This document shows, piece after piece, positions 36,381 to 45,306 of a stretch of 64,000 nucleotides of DNA; positions within the stretch are counted from its first letter, which is position 1, and each line of letters begins with the position of its first letter. The DNA lies in contig JAJDEH010000444.1 in assembly GCA_029259935.1 (NCBI GenBank), positions 1 through 64,000 on the forward strand. The letters run 5' to 3'. The notes under the pieces were generated by a model that saw nothing but the letters and a program-made list of their open reading frames with translations, did not search any database and was not told where the DNA came from. Position numbers and translations under genes: made by a program. The stretch comes from Planctomycetota bacterium. GTDB lineage: Bacteria > Planctomycetota > Planctomycetia > Pirellulales > Pirellulaceae.

Positions 36381-37109
36381 TCACGCCGCCTGGCGCGATT
36401 CGTCCACCAGCGCCTTGTTCCGCAGCAAGACATCGTCCTGGTAGCGGTGCACGACTTCGAATTCGGGCAGGGCCCTGAGAATCTGGCGCAGGTTAATCTG
36501 CCCTGCGTAAAGCTGGTGGTTGTTGTACTCGGTGAAGATGTATTTCGTTTGCTGCAGCGTTTTCGTGCCGCCGCGAATCAGTTCGCCTTCCGCGCCTTGC
36601 ACGTCGGCCCAGATGAAGTCGACCTGCTCGACGCCGTTTTGCTCGCACCAAGAATCCAGCCGCAAGGTTTGTACTTTGATCGACTGGTCGAACGTACACC
36701 AAGGAATGTACTTGGCGTGGTTCTTCGGCCGATGAATCGAACCGGAACCATCCCAGCCCTCGGGCAGTTCGTCGGCACCCAACGTCTCCGGCAACCCGCC
36801 GCTCATGAAGAAATCTGTCGCGCCGTCGGTATCGCTGATCGCCAAGTCAAACAAGCGAACGCGCGAACTGGTGACTCGTTGGCGAAAGATTCGCCGAGCA
36901 CGCGGATCGGGCTCGAAGCAATAAATGCTGGCTCGCGGAAACAGCTTCAAGAACTGCAAGGTATGGCATCCATGATGGCTGCCAATTTCCAAAATGGTGG
37001 GATCCTGGCGGTTGATCAAGGTGGCGATTTCCCACTCGCCGATCGTGCCCTTGGTCATCGGAGGTTCGCGCCGAATGATGCGTTTTAGTTCTTTAAGGAC
37101 CTGTTTCAT
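36381..37109 (-). CDS. FkbM family methyltransferase
   Basis: From the ATG at 37109, which follows an AGGGG ribosome site, the protein has 242 residues. The SAM site is TILEIGSHHGCHTLQFLKLF, with IYCFEPDPRARRIF (acidic end of strand two) and LRLDSWCEQNGVEQVDFIWADVQ as the characteristic FkbM mid segment. The C-terminus is KNKALVDESRQAA. In surface-sugar clusters such enzymes O-methylate sugars of exported glycans. It lies within the polysaccharide cluster but on the opposite strand to its neighbours. Confidence 0.9.
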   Translation of the reverse strand: MKQVLKELKRIIRREPPMTKGTIGEWEIATLINRQDPTILEIGSHHGCHTLQFLKLFPRASIYCFEPDPRARRIFRQRVTSSRVRLFDLAISDTDGATDFFMSGGLPETLGADELPEGWDGSGSIHRPKNHAKYIPWCTFDQSIKVQTLRLDSWCEQNGVEQVDFIWADVQGAEGELIRGGTKTLQQTKYIFTEYNNHQLYAGQINLRQILRALPEFEVVHRYQDDVLLRNKALVDESRQAA

Positions 37110-37550
37110 CGGTAGACCCCTGGGGAGTATGACGTTGATTGACGCGGGCGAACCTAGGGGCCGGATAATAGGAGTCGCTATCCAAAGGGTCAATTGCATT
37201 CAATTTCTTATTCTCCCCCTTGCCAAGGGGCTGTTAGAGGGGGTCGCATGCGCGCGGGAACATCGAATATCGAACACGGAATGATGAGGCCGAAGGAAGA
37301 AGAAGAACGGCCGCACAAAAGTGAAAAACTCCGTGCCAAGGGGCTGTTAGTGCGCATCGCGGGTCGCTTTCGGCAAAAGTGACCTACAGCGATTTCAGCG
37401 AATGGCGTTAGAATGCCGCCGCGAGAAGTCCATGCTGCTAGCACACCTGCATGGCGACCAAGGAAGGAACTCACGACATGACACGAACGATTCGTGCCAG
37501 AACTCCCCTTCCGTTCATTCGGCCCTCGGACCGAACCAAGTGGGAGTCTC
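37110..37550. other. Repeat-rich intergenic region
   Basis: The stretch carries the dispersed palindromic repeat at 37210-37243, and a second partial copy (TGCCAAGGGGCTGTTAG) near 37337-37353 that repeats its right half. A 28-codon frame starting at 37478 overlaps the start of the next gene and has no family. No promoter was recognised. Confidence 0.55.
37210..37243 (+). repeat. Dispersed palindromic repeat, second copy
   Basis: ATTCTCCCCCTTGCCAAGGG is followed by GCTGTTAGAGGGG. It matches the element that ends the ABC gene at 12272-12307 except for a changed base pair in the right arm. Confidence 0.8.
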
Positions 37551-38402
37551 ATGAAGCTGCTTAATCTTGGCTGCGGCCTACGGACCCATCCCGATTGGTG
37601 CAATGTCGACTTAGTCGCCGCAACCCCCGGCGTGGTCGAACATGATCTGCTGCGCGGCTTGCCTTTCGCGGACGATTCGTGGGATGCCGTCTATCACTCG
37701 CACGTGCTTGAACATCTCACGCCAGCGGACGCGCGGCGGTTTGTCAGCGATTGTTTTCGCGTCCTGAAGCCGGGCGGCGTCATTCGGATCGCCGTTCCCG
37801 ATCTGCAGCGTATCGCTCGGGCCTATCTAACTGAAATCGAGAAGGTCCTCGCGGGCAGTACGAACTCACGCGCCAACCTCGAATGGATGCATCTCGAATT
37901 GCTTGACCAGATGGTGCGCTACGAGTCGGGCGGCGAGATGCAACGCTTTGCCAATGATCAGGCGCTATTGAATCGGCCGTTCATCGAATCGCGGGTCGGC
38001 GGCGAACCGTTTGCTCAAACAACCAGAGTGAAGAGACCAAAGAAGAGACTGACTCTTCAGCGGGTAAGCCGCTGGATTACAAAATTGCGGCGGAGTGCCG
38101 CGCGGGCCGCGGTTACGTTGATTGCCGGACGGGCCGCGGCCGAGGCGTTTCGTGAAGGTTTATTTCGACAATCGGGCCAGGTTCATCGATGGATGTACGA
38201 CCAAATTTCGCTGAGCGAACTCCTTGGCGAAAGTGGATTTACCGGCGTTCGGCCCTGTGAGGCGACGGAGAGTCGAATCGAACGATTCGCGGATTACGAA
38301 CTGGATACGTGCGACGGCCAAGTGCGCAAGCCCGACTCGTTGTTTATCGAAGGCGTGAAACCGAGTGCCGCCGGACGAGCCGCGAAATCCGCGGCGGCCT
38401 GA
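37551..38402 (+). CDS. Class I SAM-dependent methyltransferase (type 11)
   Basis: The ATG at 37551 follows GGGAG by four bases and gives 283 residues starting MKLLNLGCGLRTHPDWCNVDL, which is motif I directly at the N-terminus, a form seen in sugar-cluster methyltransferases. The acidic motif VEHDLLRGLPFADDSWDAVY and LKPGGVIRIAVPDLQRIARAY follow. The C-terminal 130 residues form a separate helical region ending RVGGEPFAQ...DSLFIEGVKPSAA. The gene is first in a plus-strand run with rfbF, 58 bases upstream of it. Likely target: a sugar or polysaccharide intermediate. Confidence 0.85.
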   Translation: MKLLNLGCGLRTHPDWCNVDLVAATPGVVEHDLLRGLPFADDSWDAVYHSHVLEHLTPADARRFVSDCFRVLKPGGVIRIAVPDLQRIARAYLTEIEKVLAGSTNSRANLEWMHLELLDQMVRYESGGEMQRFANDQALLNRPFIESRVGGEPFAQTTRVKRPKKRLTLQRVSRWITKLRRSAARAAVTLIAGRAAAEAFREGLFRQSGQVHRWMYDQISLSELLGESGFTGVRPCEATESRIERFADYELDTCDGQVRKPDSLFIEGVKPSAAGRAAKSAAA

Positions 38403-38460
38403 CCGAATATCCGAACAACACAAATGACTGCCCAAGAGGATCAGGGGCGAGGAAACAACG

Positions 38461-39264
38461 ATGCAAACCATTTTGTTGGCAGGCGGCTTTGGTACTAGGT
38501 TGACAGAAGAAACGACCTTGCGTCCCAAGCCGATGGTGGAAATCGGCGGGCAACCGATTCTGTGCCACATCATGGGGATCTATTCCGCTCACGGTCACAA
38601 GGATTTTTTGGTGGCCTGCGGCTATCGGGCCGAGGTCATCAAGTCGTACTTCCACAATATGCACGTCTATACCAAGGACTGGATGATCGATTTTCGAACC
38701 GGCGAGCGGTCGCCGATCAATAGTGAATCTCCCGATTGGCGAGTGGCGATTGTTGATACCGGTTTGAATACCATGACCGGTGGACGAGTGCGGCGGTTAC
38801 GCGAATTTACCGGCGATGACACGTTCATGGTTACCTACGGCGACGGCGTCGGCGATATCGACATTCAAGCGCTGGTCGCCTTCCACAAACAACACGGCAA
38901 ACTGGCCACCGTCACGGCGGTGCGACCGCCGGCTCGATTCGGCGGATTGGAACTGGACGACGATCGGGTCGCCAAGTTTCGCGAAAAACCGCAAGCGGGC
39001 GGCGGCTGGATCAACGGTGGATTCTTTGTGTTCGAGCAGGGCATCTTCGATTACCTGCAAGACGACCAAACCGTGCTGGAGGTCGACCCGCTGGAAGCGC
39101 TGGCCGCCGACGGACAGTTGATGGCCTATCGGCATTACGGCTTCTGGCAACCGATGGATACGATGCGCGAGAAACAGCAGCTTGAGGCATTGTGGGAAAG
39201 CGGCGAAGCACCCTGGAAGATGGAACCAACCGAACAACGGCCCGTGCTGCGAGCGATCGCCTAG
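38461..39264 (+). CDS. rfbF: Glucose-1-phosphate cytidylyltransferase
   Basis: The 267-residue enzyme makes CDP-glucose from glucose-1-phosphate and CTP, the first step to CDP-linked deoxysugars. The nucleotide motif is LLAGGFGTRLTEETTLRPKP and the sugar site includes FMVTYGDGVGDID and the WINGGFFVFEQGIFDYL pattern. Length matches the RfbF/DdhA family (about 257-265). The next gene is rfbG, confirming the pathway. The nearest relatives share KPMVEIGGQPILCHIMGIY, which is diagnostic for the family rather than for other nucleotidyltransferases. Confidence 0.95.
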   Translation: MQTILLAGGFGTRLTEETTLRPKPMVEIGGQPILCHIMGIYSAHGHKDFLVACGYRAEVIKSYFHNMHVYTKDWMIDFRTGERSPINSESPDWRVAIVDTGLNTMTGGRVRRLREFTGDDTFMVTYGDGVGDIDIQALVAFHKQHGKLATVTAVRPPARFGGLELDDDRVAKFREKPQAGGGWINGGFFVFEQGIFDYLQDDQTVLEVDPLEALAADGQLMAYRHYGFWQPMDTMREKQQLEALWESGEAPWKMEPTEQRPVLRAIA

Positions 39265-39282
39265 TACAACGCAAACAGCATT

Positions 39283-39316
39283 CAAGACACACGGATGAAC
39301 AAGACACACGGATAAA
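39283..39316. repeat. Two tandem 17-base units in the rfbF-rfbG spacer
   Basis: CAAGACACACGGATGAA is followed by CAAGACACACGGATAAA (one difference). The pair ends three bases before the GTG start of rfbG. Confidence 0.8.
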
Positions 39317-39319
39317 ACA

Positions 39320-40429
39320 GTGACCAAACTCGTCGATTTTTACTCTGGCAAAACCGTACTCGTCACCGGGCACACCGGCTTCAAGGGCTGCTGGCTGACC
39401 ACCTGGCTGAACCAGATGGGTGCCAACGTGGTTGGATATTCACTGGCGGGCGAAGAGAGCTTCTTGTTTGAGGCTGCCAACGTTGCCAGCCAGGCGCGGC
39501 ACATTGAAGGCGATGTCCGCGACGCGGCGGCGGTCGAGTCGGTGTTCGAGCGGCACCAGCCGGAAATCGTACTGCATCTGGCCGCCCAAGCGCTCGTTCG
39601 TCGGTCCTATCACGAACCGCTCCACACCATTTCGACGAACGTGGTGGGAACCGCGAATGTACTGGATGCCGCGCATCGTTGCCGGTCGGTCCGCGCGGTG
39701 GTCAACGTGACAACCGACAAGTGTTATCAGAATCAAGAACGGGCCGCGGGCTATCGGGAAGACGACCGATTGGGTGGGTTTGATCCCTACAGCGCGAGCA
39801 AGGCTTGCTCCGAACTGGTCACCGATGCTTTCCGAAACTCGTACTACGTCGACAAACATCTCGGCATCGCCAGCGCCCGAGCGGGCAACGTGATCGGCGG
39901 CGGCGATTTCGCGGCCGATCGGCTGATCCCCGATTTCGTGCGAGCGATTTCCGCCGGTGAAGCGATTCAACTCAGATATCCAGAGGCGGTCCGGCCTTGG
40001 CAATTCGTGCTGGAACCACTCTGCGGCTATCTAACACTTGCCCAACGCCTGTGTGACGACCCGTCGGCGTTCAGCGGCGCTTGGAATTTTGGACCGCGCG
40101 AGGATGCCCATATCACGGTCCTTGAAGTGGCCAGCAAACTGGTCGACGCCTGGGGTGAGGGACAGGTTAGGACGCCGCCCGCCAGCAACGTCCCGCCTCA
40201 CGAAACGACGCACCTGGCGCTGGACTGCACGAAAGCGCAAACCGAGCTGAGTTGGCGGCCGATTCTTTCCGTTGATGAAGCGCTGGGGATGACCACGGCC
40301 TGGTACAAGCAGGTACACGAGGAAACGATAACTGCCGAAGCGATCACTCGCGGCCAAATCCAAAACTACATGCAGTGGCTTGAATTTCAGTCGCAGGTCA
40401 GCGGGCCGGAGCAAAAGGAAGCAGCATGA
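39320..40429 (+). CDS. rfbG: CDP-glucose 4,6-dehydratase
   Basis: The 369-residue short-chain dehydrogenase-type enzyme turns CDP-glucose into CDP-4-keto-6-deoxyglucose. It shows the NAD site GHTGFKGCWLTTWL, with the GFKGxW pattern that separates RfbG from dTDP- and GDP-linked dehydratases, the substrate loop DKCYQNQER, the catalytic YSASKACSELV and RPWQFVLEPL near the end. The start is GTG, three bases after a repeat, without a clear ribosome site. The next gene starts within its stop codon (ATGA overlap). Confidence 0.95.
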   Translation: MTKLVDFYSGKTVLVTGHTGFKGCWLTTWLNQMGANVVGYSLAGEESFLFEAANVASQARHIEGDVRDAAAVESVFERHQPEIVLHLAAQALVRRSYHEPLHTISTNVVGTANVLDAAHRCRSVRAVVNVTTDKCYQNQERAAGYREDDRLGGFDPYSASKACSELVTDAFRNSYYVDKHLGIASARAGNVIGGGDFAADRLIPDFVRAISAGEAIQLRYPEAVRPWQFVLEPLCGYLTLAQRLCDDPSAFSGAWNFGPREDAHITVLEVASKLVDAWGEGQVRTPPASNVPPHETTHLALDCTKAQTELSWRPILSVDEALGMTTAWYKQVHEETITAEAITRGQIQNYMQWLEFQSQVSGPEQKEAA

Positions 40430-41385
40430 CGGCCTTTTCCTCCGCACTGGTCACGGGAGCCACGGGCTTCATTGGCGCGCACTTGGTGCGGCGATTGGTG
40501 GATCTCGGCATGGACGTTACCTGCCTGTTGCGGCGCGAGCCCACTTCGCAAGAGCAACATGGTGCATTGGCCGGAACACGGCTGGTGATTGCCGAGTCGC
40601 CGGATTGGCTTCAGCATTCCAAAACCTTTTCGTCCATGTCGGCAGACGTCGTGTTCCATTTGGCGGCGGCCGGTGTGTTGCCGGGAAAAGATCAGCCAGA
40701 GGCGACGATCGATCGCAATGTTTCCCTGATGACTGGCTTACTGCGAGCCGTATCGCAATGGCCGCTGAAAAAGTTCATCTATACGGGAAGTTGCTCTGAA
40801 TACGGGCCATCCGAGTCGACGCCGTTGACGGAAGATTCGCCGCTGTTGCCGAACTCCGTTTACGGGGCATCGAAAGCCGCCGCGTTCCTCTGCGGCCGAG
40901 CCCTCTCAATTCAAAATGGCGTGCCGTTTTGCAATCTTCGACTATTTGGCGTCTATGGACCGGGCGAAGCGTCCCAACGGCTCACCGCCTATCTGATTCG
41001 GCAGTTGTCGCGCGGCCAGCCGGTCGAACTAACCGGTGGCGAGCAGCAACGAGACTTCTTATTCGTTGACGACGTGGTCGACGCACTGGTATGCGCGGCG
41101 GAATTGCCCGCCGGCACCGAACCTGACACGCTCAATGTTTGCTCGGCAATTCTCACGTCGGTCCGCGAAATGGTTCTTGAGATCGCTCGGCAGCTCAATG
41201 CGTCGCCCGATCTGTTGCTTTGGCGTGCAAAGCCGTATCGCGCGGATGAGTCGATGTTTATCGTCGGCAGCAGCCGGCGCATCTTGGAACAGACCTCGTG
41301 GCGTCCCAAGACATCCCTGGCCCGCGGAATCAGTGCCACGATCGCCGCGTTTCACGAACATTCCGCACTCCATCCCGCAGCCTAG
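40426..41385 (+). CDS. NAD-dependent epimerase/reductase (deoxysugar type)
   Basis: The 319-residue extended SDR protein starts with VTGATGFIGAHLVRRLVDLG, has TGSCSEYG with the catalytic serine, and VYGASKAAAF with the Tyr-Lys pair. The ATG overlaps the stop of rfbG by four bases, so translation is coupled. Given the order rfbF-rfbG, it probably acts on CDP-4-keto-6-deoxyglucose as a 4-reductase or epimerase. No rfbH (the 3-dehydrase for 3,6-dideoxy sugars) is present in the window, so the end product is likely a CDP-6-deoxyhexose rather than paratose, abequose or tyvelose; this is inference. Confidence 0.88.
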   Translation: MTAFSSALVTGATGFIGAHLVRRLVDLGMDVTCLLRREPTSQEQHGALAGTRLVIAESPDWLQHSKTFSSMSADVVFHLAAAGVLPGKDQPEATIDRNVSLMTGLLRAVSQWPLKKFIYTGSCSEYGPSESTPLTEDSPLLPNSVYGASKAAAFLCGRALSIQNGVPFCNLRLFGVYGPGEASQRLTAYLIRQLSRGQPVELTGGEQQRDFLFVDDVVDALVCAAELPAGTEPDTLNVCSAILTSVREMVLEIARQLNASPDLLLWRAKPYRADESMFIVGSSRRILEQTSWRPKTSLARGISATIAAFHEHSALHPAA

Positions 41386-41404
41386 CGAGAGGCCCAGACG
41401 ATCC

Positions 41405-42601
41405 ATGATCATCCTGAGCGGAATCAAGCCGGGCGGAACCGGAGTCGGCCGGCTGATGTCGAATCTTGTCCAAGAAGCGGCACGGCGAGCGCCGGGCGAA
41501 GTGAGCGTCATCAGTCGCCAGCATTGGAAATCGCCCCGAGAGTTTTTGCGCAAGGGCCGTTTGTTGAAGGTAGTCGGCGTGCTGCGCGATAAGAGACGGT
41601 GGAACGGCTTGGTCAAGAACGAAAAGATCCTCCAAGCCGACCCGCTGATTCTGGTCCAACCCCAAGCGGCCGGCAGCCGCTGGTGCCAACAGTTGATTCA
41701 AAACCGCCGGCAACCCACGTGGCTCTATGTGATGGATTCGAGCTTCTTTTGCTTGCAGTCCTATAACCACGTGGACGGAGAACTGGGCAGTTGCACGCGA
41801 TGTCTCGGGGCACACTGGCAGGCGGCCCGGGAAATGAACTGCCGTCCCTGGCCGTTCTCGGATCCGCACTCGGCCGACTTCTTAAAACAACTTCATGGCT
41901 GGCTAGGCGATGGGACGGTGCGTTGCCTGGTGCAAAACCAGCGGCAGGCCGAGTTGATTCGCAATCACTGCCAAGGCGAGCCGATTATCAAAGTGGTTGG
42001 ACTATGGACGGCCGATTTTGATGGATTGCCGACCAGAGTTTCCGGCGATGCGCCGCAGCGCACTCCGTATGACGTTGTTTTTCACGGAGTCCCGGTGGCG
42101 GGCAAAGGAGCGCGCTGGACGGTCGAAGTCGCCAAACGCTGTCCCGAATTGAAGTTTCTTTTCCCATGCAAGCCTCGGCATGGAAAGTGGATGGGCGATG
42201 TTCCCGCCAATGTGTCGTTCGAGGAAATGACATGGGAGACGGGCTTGGCCGACGCCGTAACAACCGCTCCGCTAGTGATCGTCCCCTCGCAATGGTCGGC
42301 GACAATCGAAGGGGCGCTCGTGAAGTCCATTTCATGTGCTCGCGCGGTGGCCACCGTCGACGAACCGACTTCGTTCGCCAGCGAGTTGCCCGCCGGCCTG
42401 ACGCTGCGGTTGCCCCTGGATGTCGAGCGCGCCGCGGAAATGCTTGGTCAAGCCGTTAAAGAACGTTGGGAACCTGACCAGAATCTGTGGACCAATTGGC
42501 TGCGTGACTTTCGTCGTTCGAACCAGAATCTACTCGATCGCCTTCTCACTGCCACGAGTTCGGTGGCCAGAGAAGAAGCAACCCTGTCGGATGTCGCATG
42601 A
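41405..42601 (+). CDS. Glycosyltransferase (group-1-like), cysteine-rich
   Basis: From the ATG at 41405 the protein has 398 residues. It begins MIILSGIKPGGTGVGRLMSN, a start often seen in GT-B glycosyltransferases, and has a late VIVPSQWSATIEGALVKSIS donor-domain pattern with the conserved acidic residue. Between, FCLQSYNHVDGELGSCTRCL holds three cysteines and may bind a metal. An open frame continues upstream to 41036 inside the epimerase gene, but that part is in a different frame to a real gene and is not used. It overlaps the next gene by four bases. Donor is unknown. Confidence 0.82.
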   Translation: MIILSGIKPGGTGVGRLMSNLVQEAARRAPGEVSVISRQHWKSPREFLRKGRLLKVVGVLRDKRRWNGLVKNEKILQADPLILVQPQAAGSRWCQQLIQNRRQPTWLYVMDSSFFCLQSYNHVDGELGSCTRCLGAHWQAAREMNCRPWPFSDPHSADFLKQLHGWLGDGTVRCLVQNQRQAELIRNHCQGEPIIKVVGLWTADFDGLPTRVSGDAPQRTPYDVVFHGVPVAGKGARWTVEVAKRCPELKFLFPCKPRHGKWMGDVPANVSFEEMTWETGLADAVTTAPLVIVPSQWSATIEGALVKSISCARAVATVDEPTSFASELPAGLTLRLPLDVERAAEMLGQAVKERWEPDQNLWTNWLRDFRRSNQNLLDRLLTATSSVAREEATLSDVA

Positions 42602-44379
42602 ACCGATTCGTGCTGATAGAACATTCCCTGGTGGACATCGGCGGCCACTACTTTGAATACGCGATGCAGATTCTTCGCGCTGCCGAACAGGCTGGATACC
42701 AACCGGTATTGGCGACGAATCGGCGCTTTCACGAAACTGAACGGTTCCCGGAAAGCTGGCAAATTCACACAGCCTTTCCGTATCCATCAGGTGTAATTCA
42801 CCGAGTGCCGAAGTCGTATGGCTGCGGCATTGGCAGAAAGACCGCGATATCGGGCGGCAGTTGGCGAACCGCTTGCTATCGCTTGTTGGACGGCTTGGCC
42901 GACCGAACCAAATCCGCGATCAGCGAACTGCGATGGCGACGGCGCAACAGTCGCGTGCGCGGATTCGCGGACGGCTGCGACGAGTTTCTTAGCCACATCG
43001 GACTTACGGAAGGCGATCAAGTATTTTGCAGCACCATGTCCGATCTGGATCTGCTGGGGCTCGTGCGGTTTCTCGAACGGAACGCGCCGAGCCAACTTGC
43101 CCAGTGGCATTTGCAATTTCACTTTGCCATCTTTCGAGGACGTGAACCCGATTATCCCGCTCAAGACCGGCGAGCCAAGCGGCTTCGTGGACGGATGGCC
43201 GGCGCACTAGCCAAGGTCCCACATCACCGCCTCCATTTTTATTGCACTACCGAGCAACTGGCGAACCAATTCCGCCGCTTGGACGTCGCCAAGTTTGACA
43301 CGCTACCGTGGCCGGTGAGCGAACGCTTCGCCGTAGGACAGGCCACTCGCTGTACCGCGCCGAAGCCGCTACGCATCGTGAGCGCCGGCGCGGTTCGCCG
43401 GGAAAAGGGCGTCGATCATCTGCGCTGGCTGATCGACGAACTTTGGGAGGACGTGTTGAAGCCGGGGAAGGCCCGTATCGAATTTCAAGCCAACAAGAAG
43501 CGGCGTACCGAAAACATGCTGGGGCTGGAGAGCCGGATTGCTGAAGTCTCCAGCAGCAGCGGCCCCGCTGAGCATGAACCGATCGCCTGGTTACCGCATC
43601 CGCTCGCTCCAGACAAATACGCCTCCCTCATCAAGGAAGCCGATATCGGACTGCTGCATTTTGACGCGGACGAATACTTTGCGCGGTGCAGCGGAACGCT
43701 GGTGGAATTTCTCACGGCCGGCGTGCCGGTCATCGTGCCGGCAGGCTGCTGGATCGCGGAACAGATCGCCAAGCCAAATCTGGACTACTTGGAAGAAGTC
43801 GCGTCGAAGGCGGAGGTAATGCACACTCACTTCCAACCCGACATGGCAACCGACAGCGGACCGGAAATCGAATTACCCGCGCAAAGCCAAGCCAGCGACT
43901 TGCTGGTCGGCTTTGTCTGGCCAACCACCGCCGCACCGGGAACCTACGTGAAGCTTGTTCTGGAGCAATTCGACCAGCAGGGAGAACTCGTGGATCGATC
44001 CGCTCGGATCGTGGGATGCCCAGAAGCGTCGGCCTCCACCTCGATGGCGATGTTTCATCAACAAGATTCCGTGAGCCACCTGCGCTTGAGCGTGCGGAAT
44101 GCTTACCACAAGGATGAAATACAACTGGGCAATCTTGCCGTCCGCTTCGTGGCTCCTCCGACGGGCGCGGATCACTGGCCGCTCGGGTCGATCGGTTTGG
44201 CGGCGGCAGGCCATGAGCAAATCCCCGCTCTCGTGCGAGAAATGATTCGTTACCACGATCACTATCGACGGTGCGCCCGAAACTTTGCCCACGACTGGAT
44301 TCAAGCACATAGCCCGCAAGAGACCATTCGCCGACTAACTCAGAGCGGCGCTGCACCTAAACAACGACGGGCTGGGTAG
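42598..44379 (+). CDS. Glycosyltransferase family 4-like protein
   Basis: The 593-residue protein starts at the ATG overlapping the upstream stop codon. Segments RIVSAGAVRREKGVDHLRWL (the GT4 middle hinge), ADIGLLHFDADEYFARCSG and TLVEFLTAGVPVIVPAGCWI (the E-x7-E-type donor region) mark it as a GT-B glycosyltransferase. The region after about 420 is an extra beta-rich domain (VGFVWPTTAAPGTYVKLVLE) not found in normal GT4 enzymes. It is last in the rfbF-rfbG-epimerase-GT-GT run, all in overlapping or close spacing, so the run is probably one operon. Confidence 0.82.
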   Translation: MNRFVLIEHSLVDIGGHYFEYAMQILRAAEQAGYQPVLATNRRFHETERFPESWQIHTAFPYPSGVIHRVPKSYGCGIGRKTAISGGSWRTACYRLLDGLADRTKSAISELRWRRRNSRVRGFADGCDEFLSHIGLTEGDQVFCSTMSDLDLLGLVRFLERNAPSQLAQWHLQFHFAIFRGREPDYPAQDRRAKRLRGRMAGALAKVPHHRLHFYCTTEQLANQFRRLDVAKFDTLPWPVSERFAVGQATRCTAPKPLRIVSAGAVRREKGVDHLRWLIDELWEDVLKPGKARIEFQANKKRRTENMLGLESRIAEVSSSSGPAEHEPIAWLPHPLAPDKYASLIKEADIGLLHFDADEYFARCSGTLVEFLTAGVPVIVPAGCWIAEQIAKPNLDYLEEVASKAEVMHTHFQPDMATDSGPEIELPAQSQASDLLVGFVWPTTAAPGTYVKLVLEQFDQQGELVDRSARIVGCPEASASTSMAMFHQQDSVSHLRLSVRNAYHKDEIQLGNLAVRFVAPPTGADHWPLGSIGLAAAGHEQIPALVREMIRYHDHYRRCARNFAHDWIQAHSPQETIRRLTQSGAAPKQRRAG

Positions 44380-44492
44380 CCATGTTTCGACTTGAATCTT
44401 AAGTGGCGCGGCCAGACGCGAAATCGGGCCCACTCGGTTTGCGGCAATCTTTTTTTGGCGGGCTGGCGGCAAAGATACGCAACGTAAGGAAC

Positions 44493-44697
44493 AGCCGTGA
44501 AACGGCGGCAGCATATAGCCGCCGGCGTGAGCCGGCGGATAGCCGTTGTGACGAACCGAGCCGCGAAAGCGGCGACAGCACAAAGAACTGTGAAACAAGT
44601 CCAGTTCTGCTGTCGCCGCTTTCGCGGCTAGGTGTGGGGCTTTCCTTGATCCATGGGCTGACGCCCATGGCTACATGCTGCCGCCGTTTTCACGGCT
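44493..44697. repeat. Nested palindromes, two related REP-like units
   Basis: Outer arms (44493-44514 and 44675-44697, one extra base) begin AGCCGTGAAACGGCGGCAG. Inner arms AGCCGCGAAAGCGGCGACAG (44559-44580 and 44608-44629) are an exact 22-base inverted pair around a 27-base loop which itself holds GAACTG/CAGTTC. Outer and inner units are diverged versions of one motif. Further hairpins (GCCGGCG...and CCATGGGC/GCCCATGG) lie between. There is no coding potential. Confidence 0.88.
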
Positions 44698-44861
44698 TTG
44701 AAAAGGGCGGACCGATAGTTGCAGTTAAGTCGCGACCTAAGTCTTCATCATGGCGATTGTTAAGCTCGCCATGAATTCGGGCCCCACACCCAACTCGAAC
44801 AAGTTTGACTATTCCCGGATTTCATGTTCTGATACAAGATAGGCAAACATGGAAGAGGTTA

Positions 44862-45287
44862 ATGGTATTGCGTCACCCATCCGTACTGATCACCGACGAC
44901 GATCGGGCCTTTCGCGAAACGTTGCGTGAAGTGTTCGAGCCGCGCGGATTTCGTACGTTGATCGCCGGTGATGGCGCCGAAGCGATCGAGATCGTGCGAC
45001 GAGAGCATGTGCATCTGGCCGTACTCGATATGCACATGCCCCGCTTCACGGGCATCGAGGTGATCCGCGAGATCAAACAGGTCCACGCGACCCTGCCCTG
45101 TATTCTGCTTTCCGCCGGGATGGATGATTTGCTGGAGGAGCAAGCACTGGAAGCCCAAGCCTACTCCGCTCATCGAAAGCCGATCAGCATTCGCGAGATC
45201 ATCGGTGTCGTGGCCGACGCGATGAGCCAAACCTATCGTTGGTCACCGTCGCCCGAAGCTGGTCCTGGTCCTGGTTCGTTGGGCTAG
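44862..45287 (+). CDS. Single-domain response regulator
   Basis: The start at 44862 follows GGAAGAGG. The 141-residue protein is a receiver domain only: acidic pocket TDDD (12-14), phospho-acceptor Asp56 in VLDMHMP, switch Ser in CILLSAG and Lys in HRKPIS. A short proline-glycine tail (SPSPEAGPGPGSLG) follows, without an output domain. Such proteins act as phosphotransfer or allosteric relay. No histidine kinase is adjacent; the gene is convergent with the large dehydrogenase-type gene 19 bases away. Confidence 0.93.
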   Translation: MVLRHPSVLITDDDRAFRETLREVFEPRGFRTLIAGDGAEAIEIVRREHVHLAVLDMHMPRFTGIEVIREIKQVHATLPCILLSAGMDDLLEEQALEAQAYSAHRKPISIREIIGVVADAMSQTYRWSPSPEAGPGPGSLG

Positions 45288-45306
45288 GCCGTCAAGCAGA
45301 ACGCGT

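Noticed and set aside
37478..37564. Short frame before the methyltransferase gene, possible leader peptide
   Set aside because: An AGGAAGG site is present, but there is no terminator-antiterminator structure and the 28 residues match nothing.
41036..41404. Upstream extension of the glycosyltransferase frame into the epimerase gene
   Set aside because: The epimerase frame is clearly coding there, and the glycosyltransferase fold begins at 41405.
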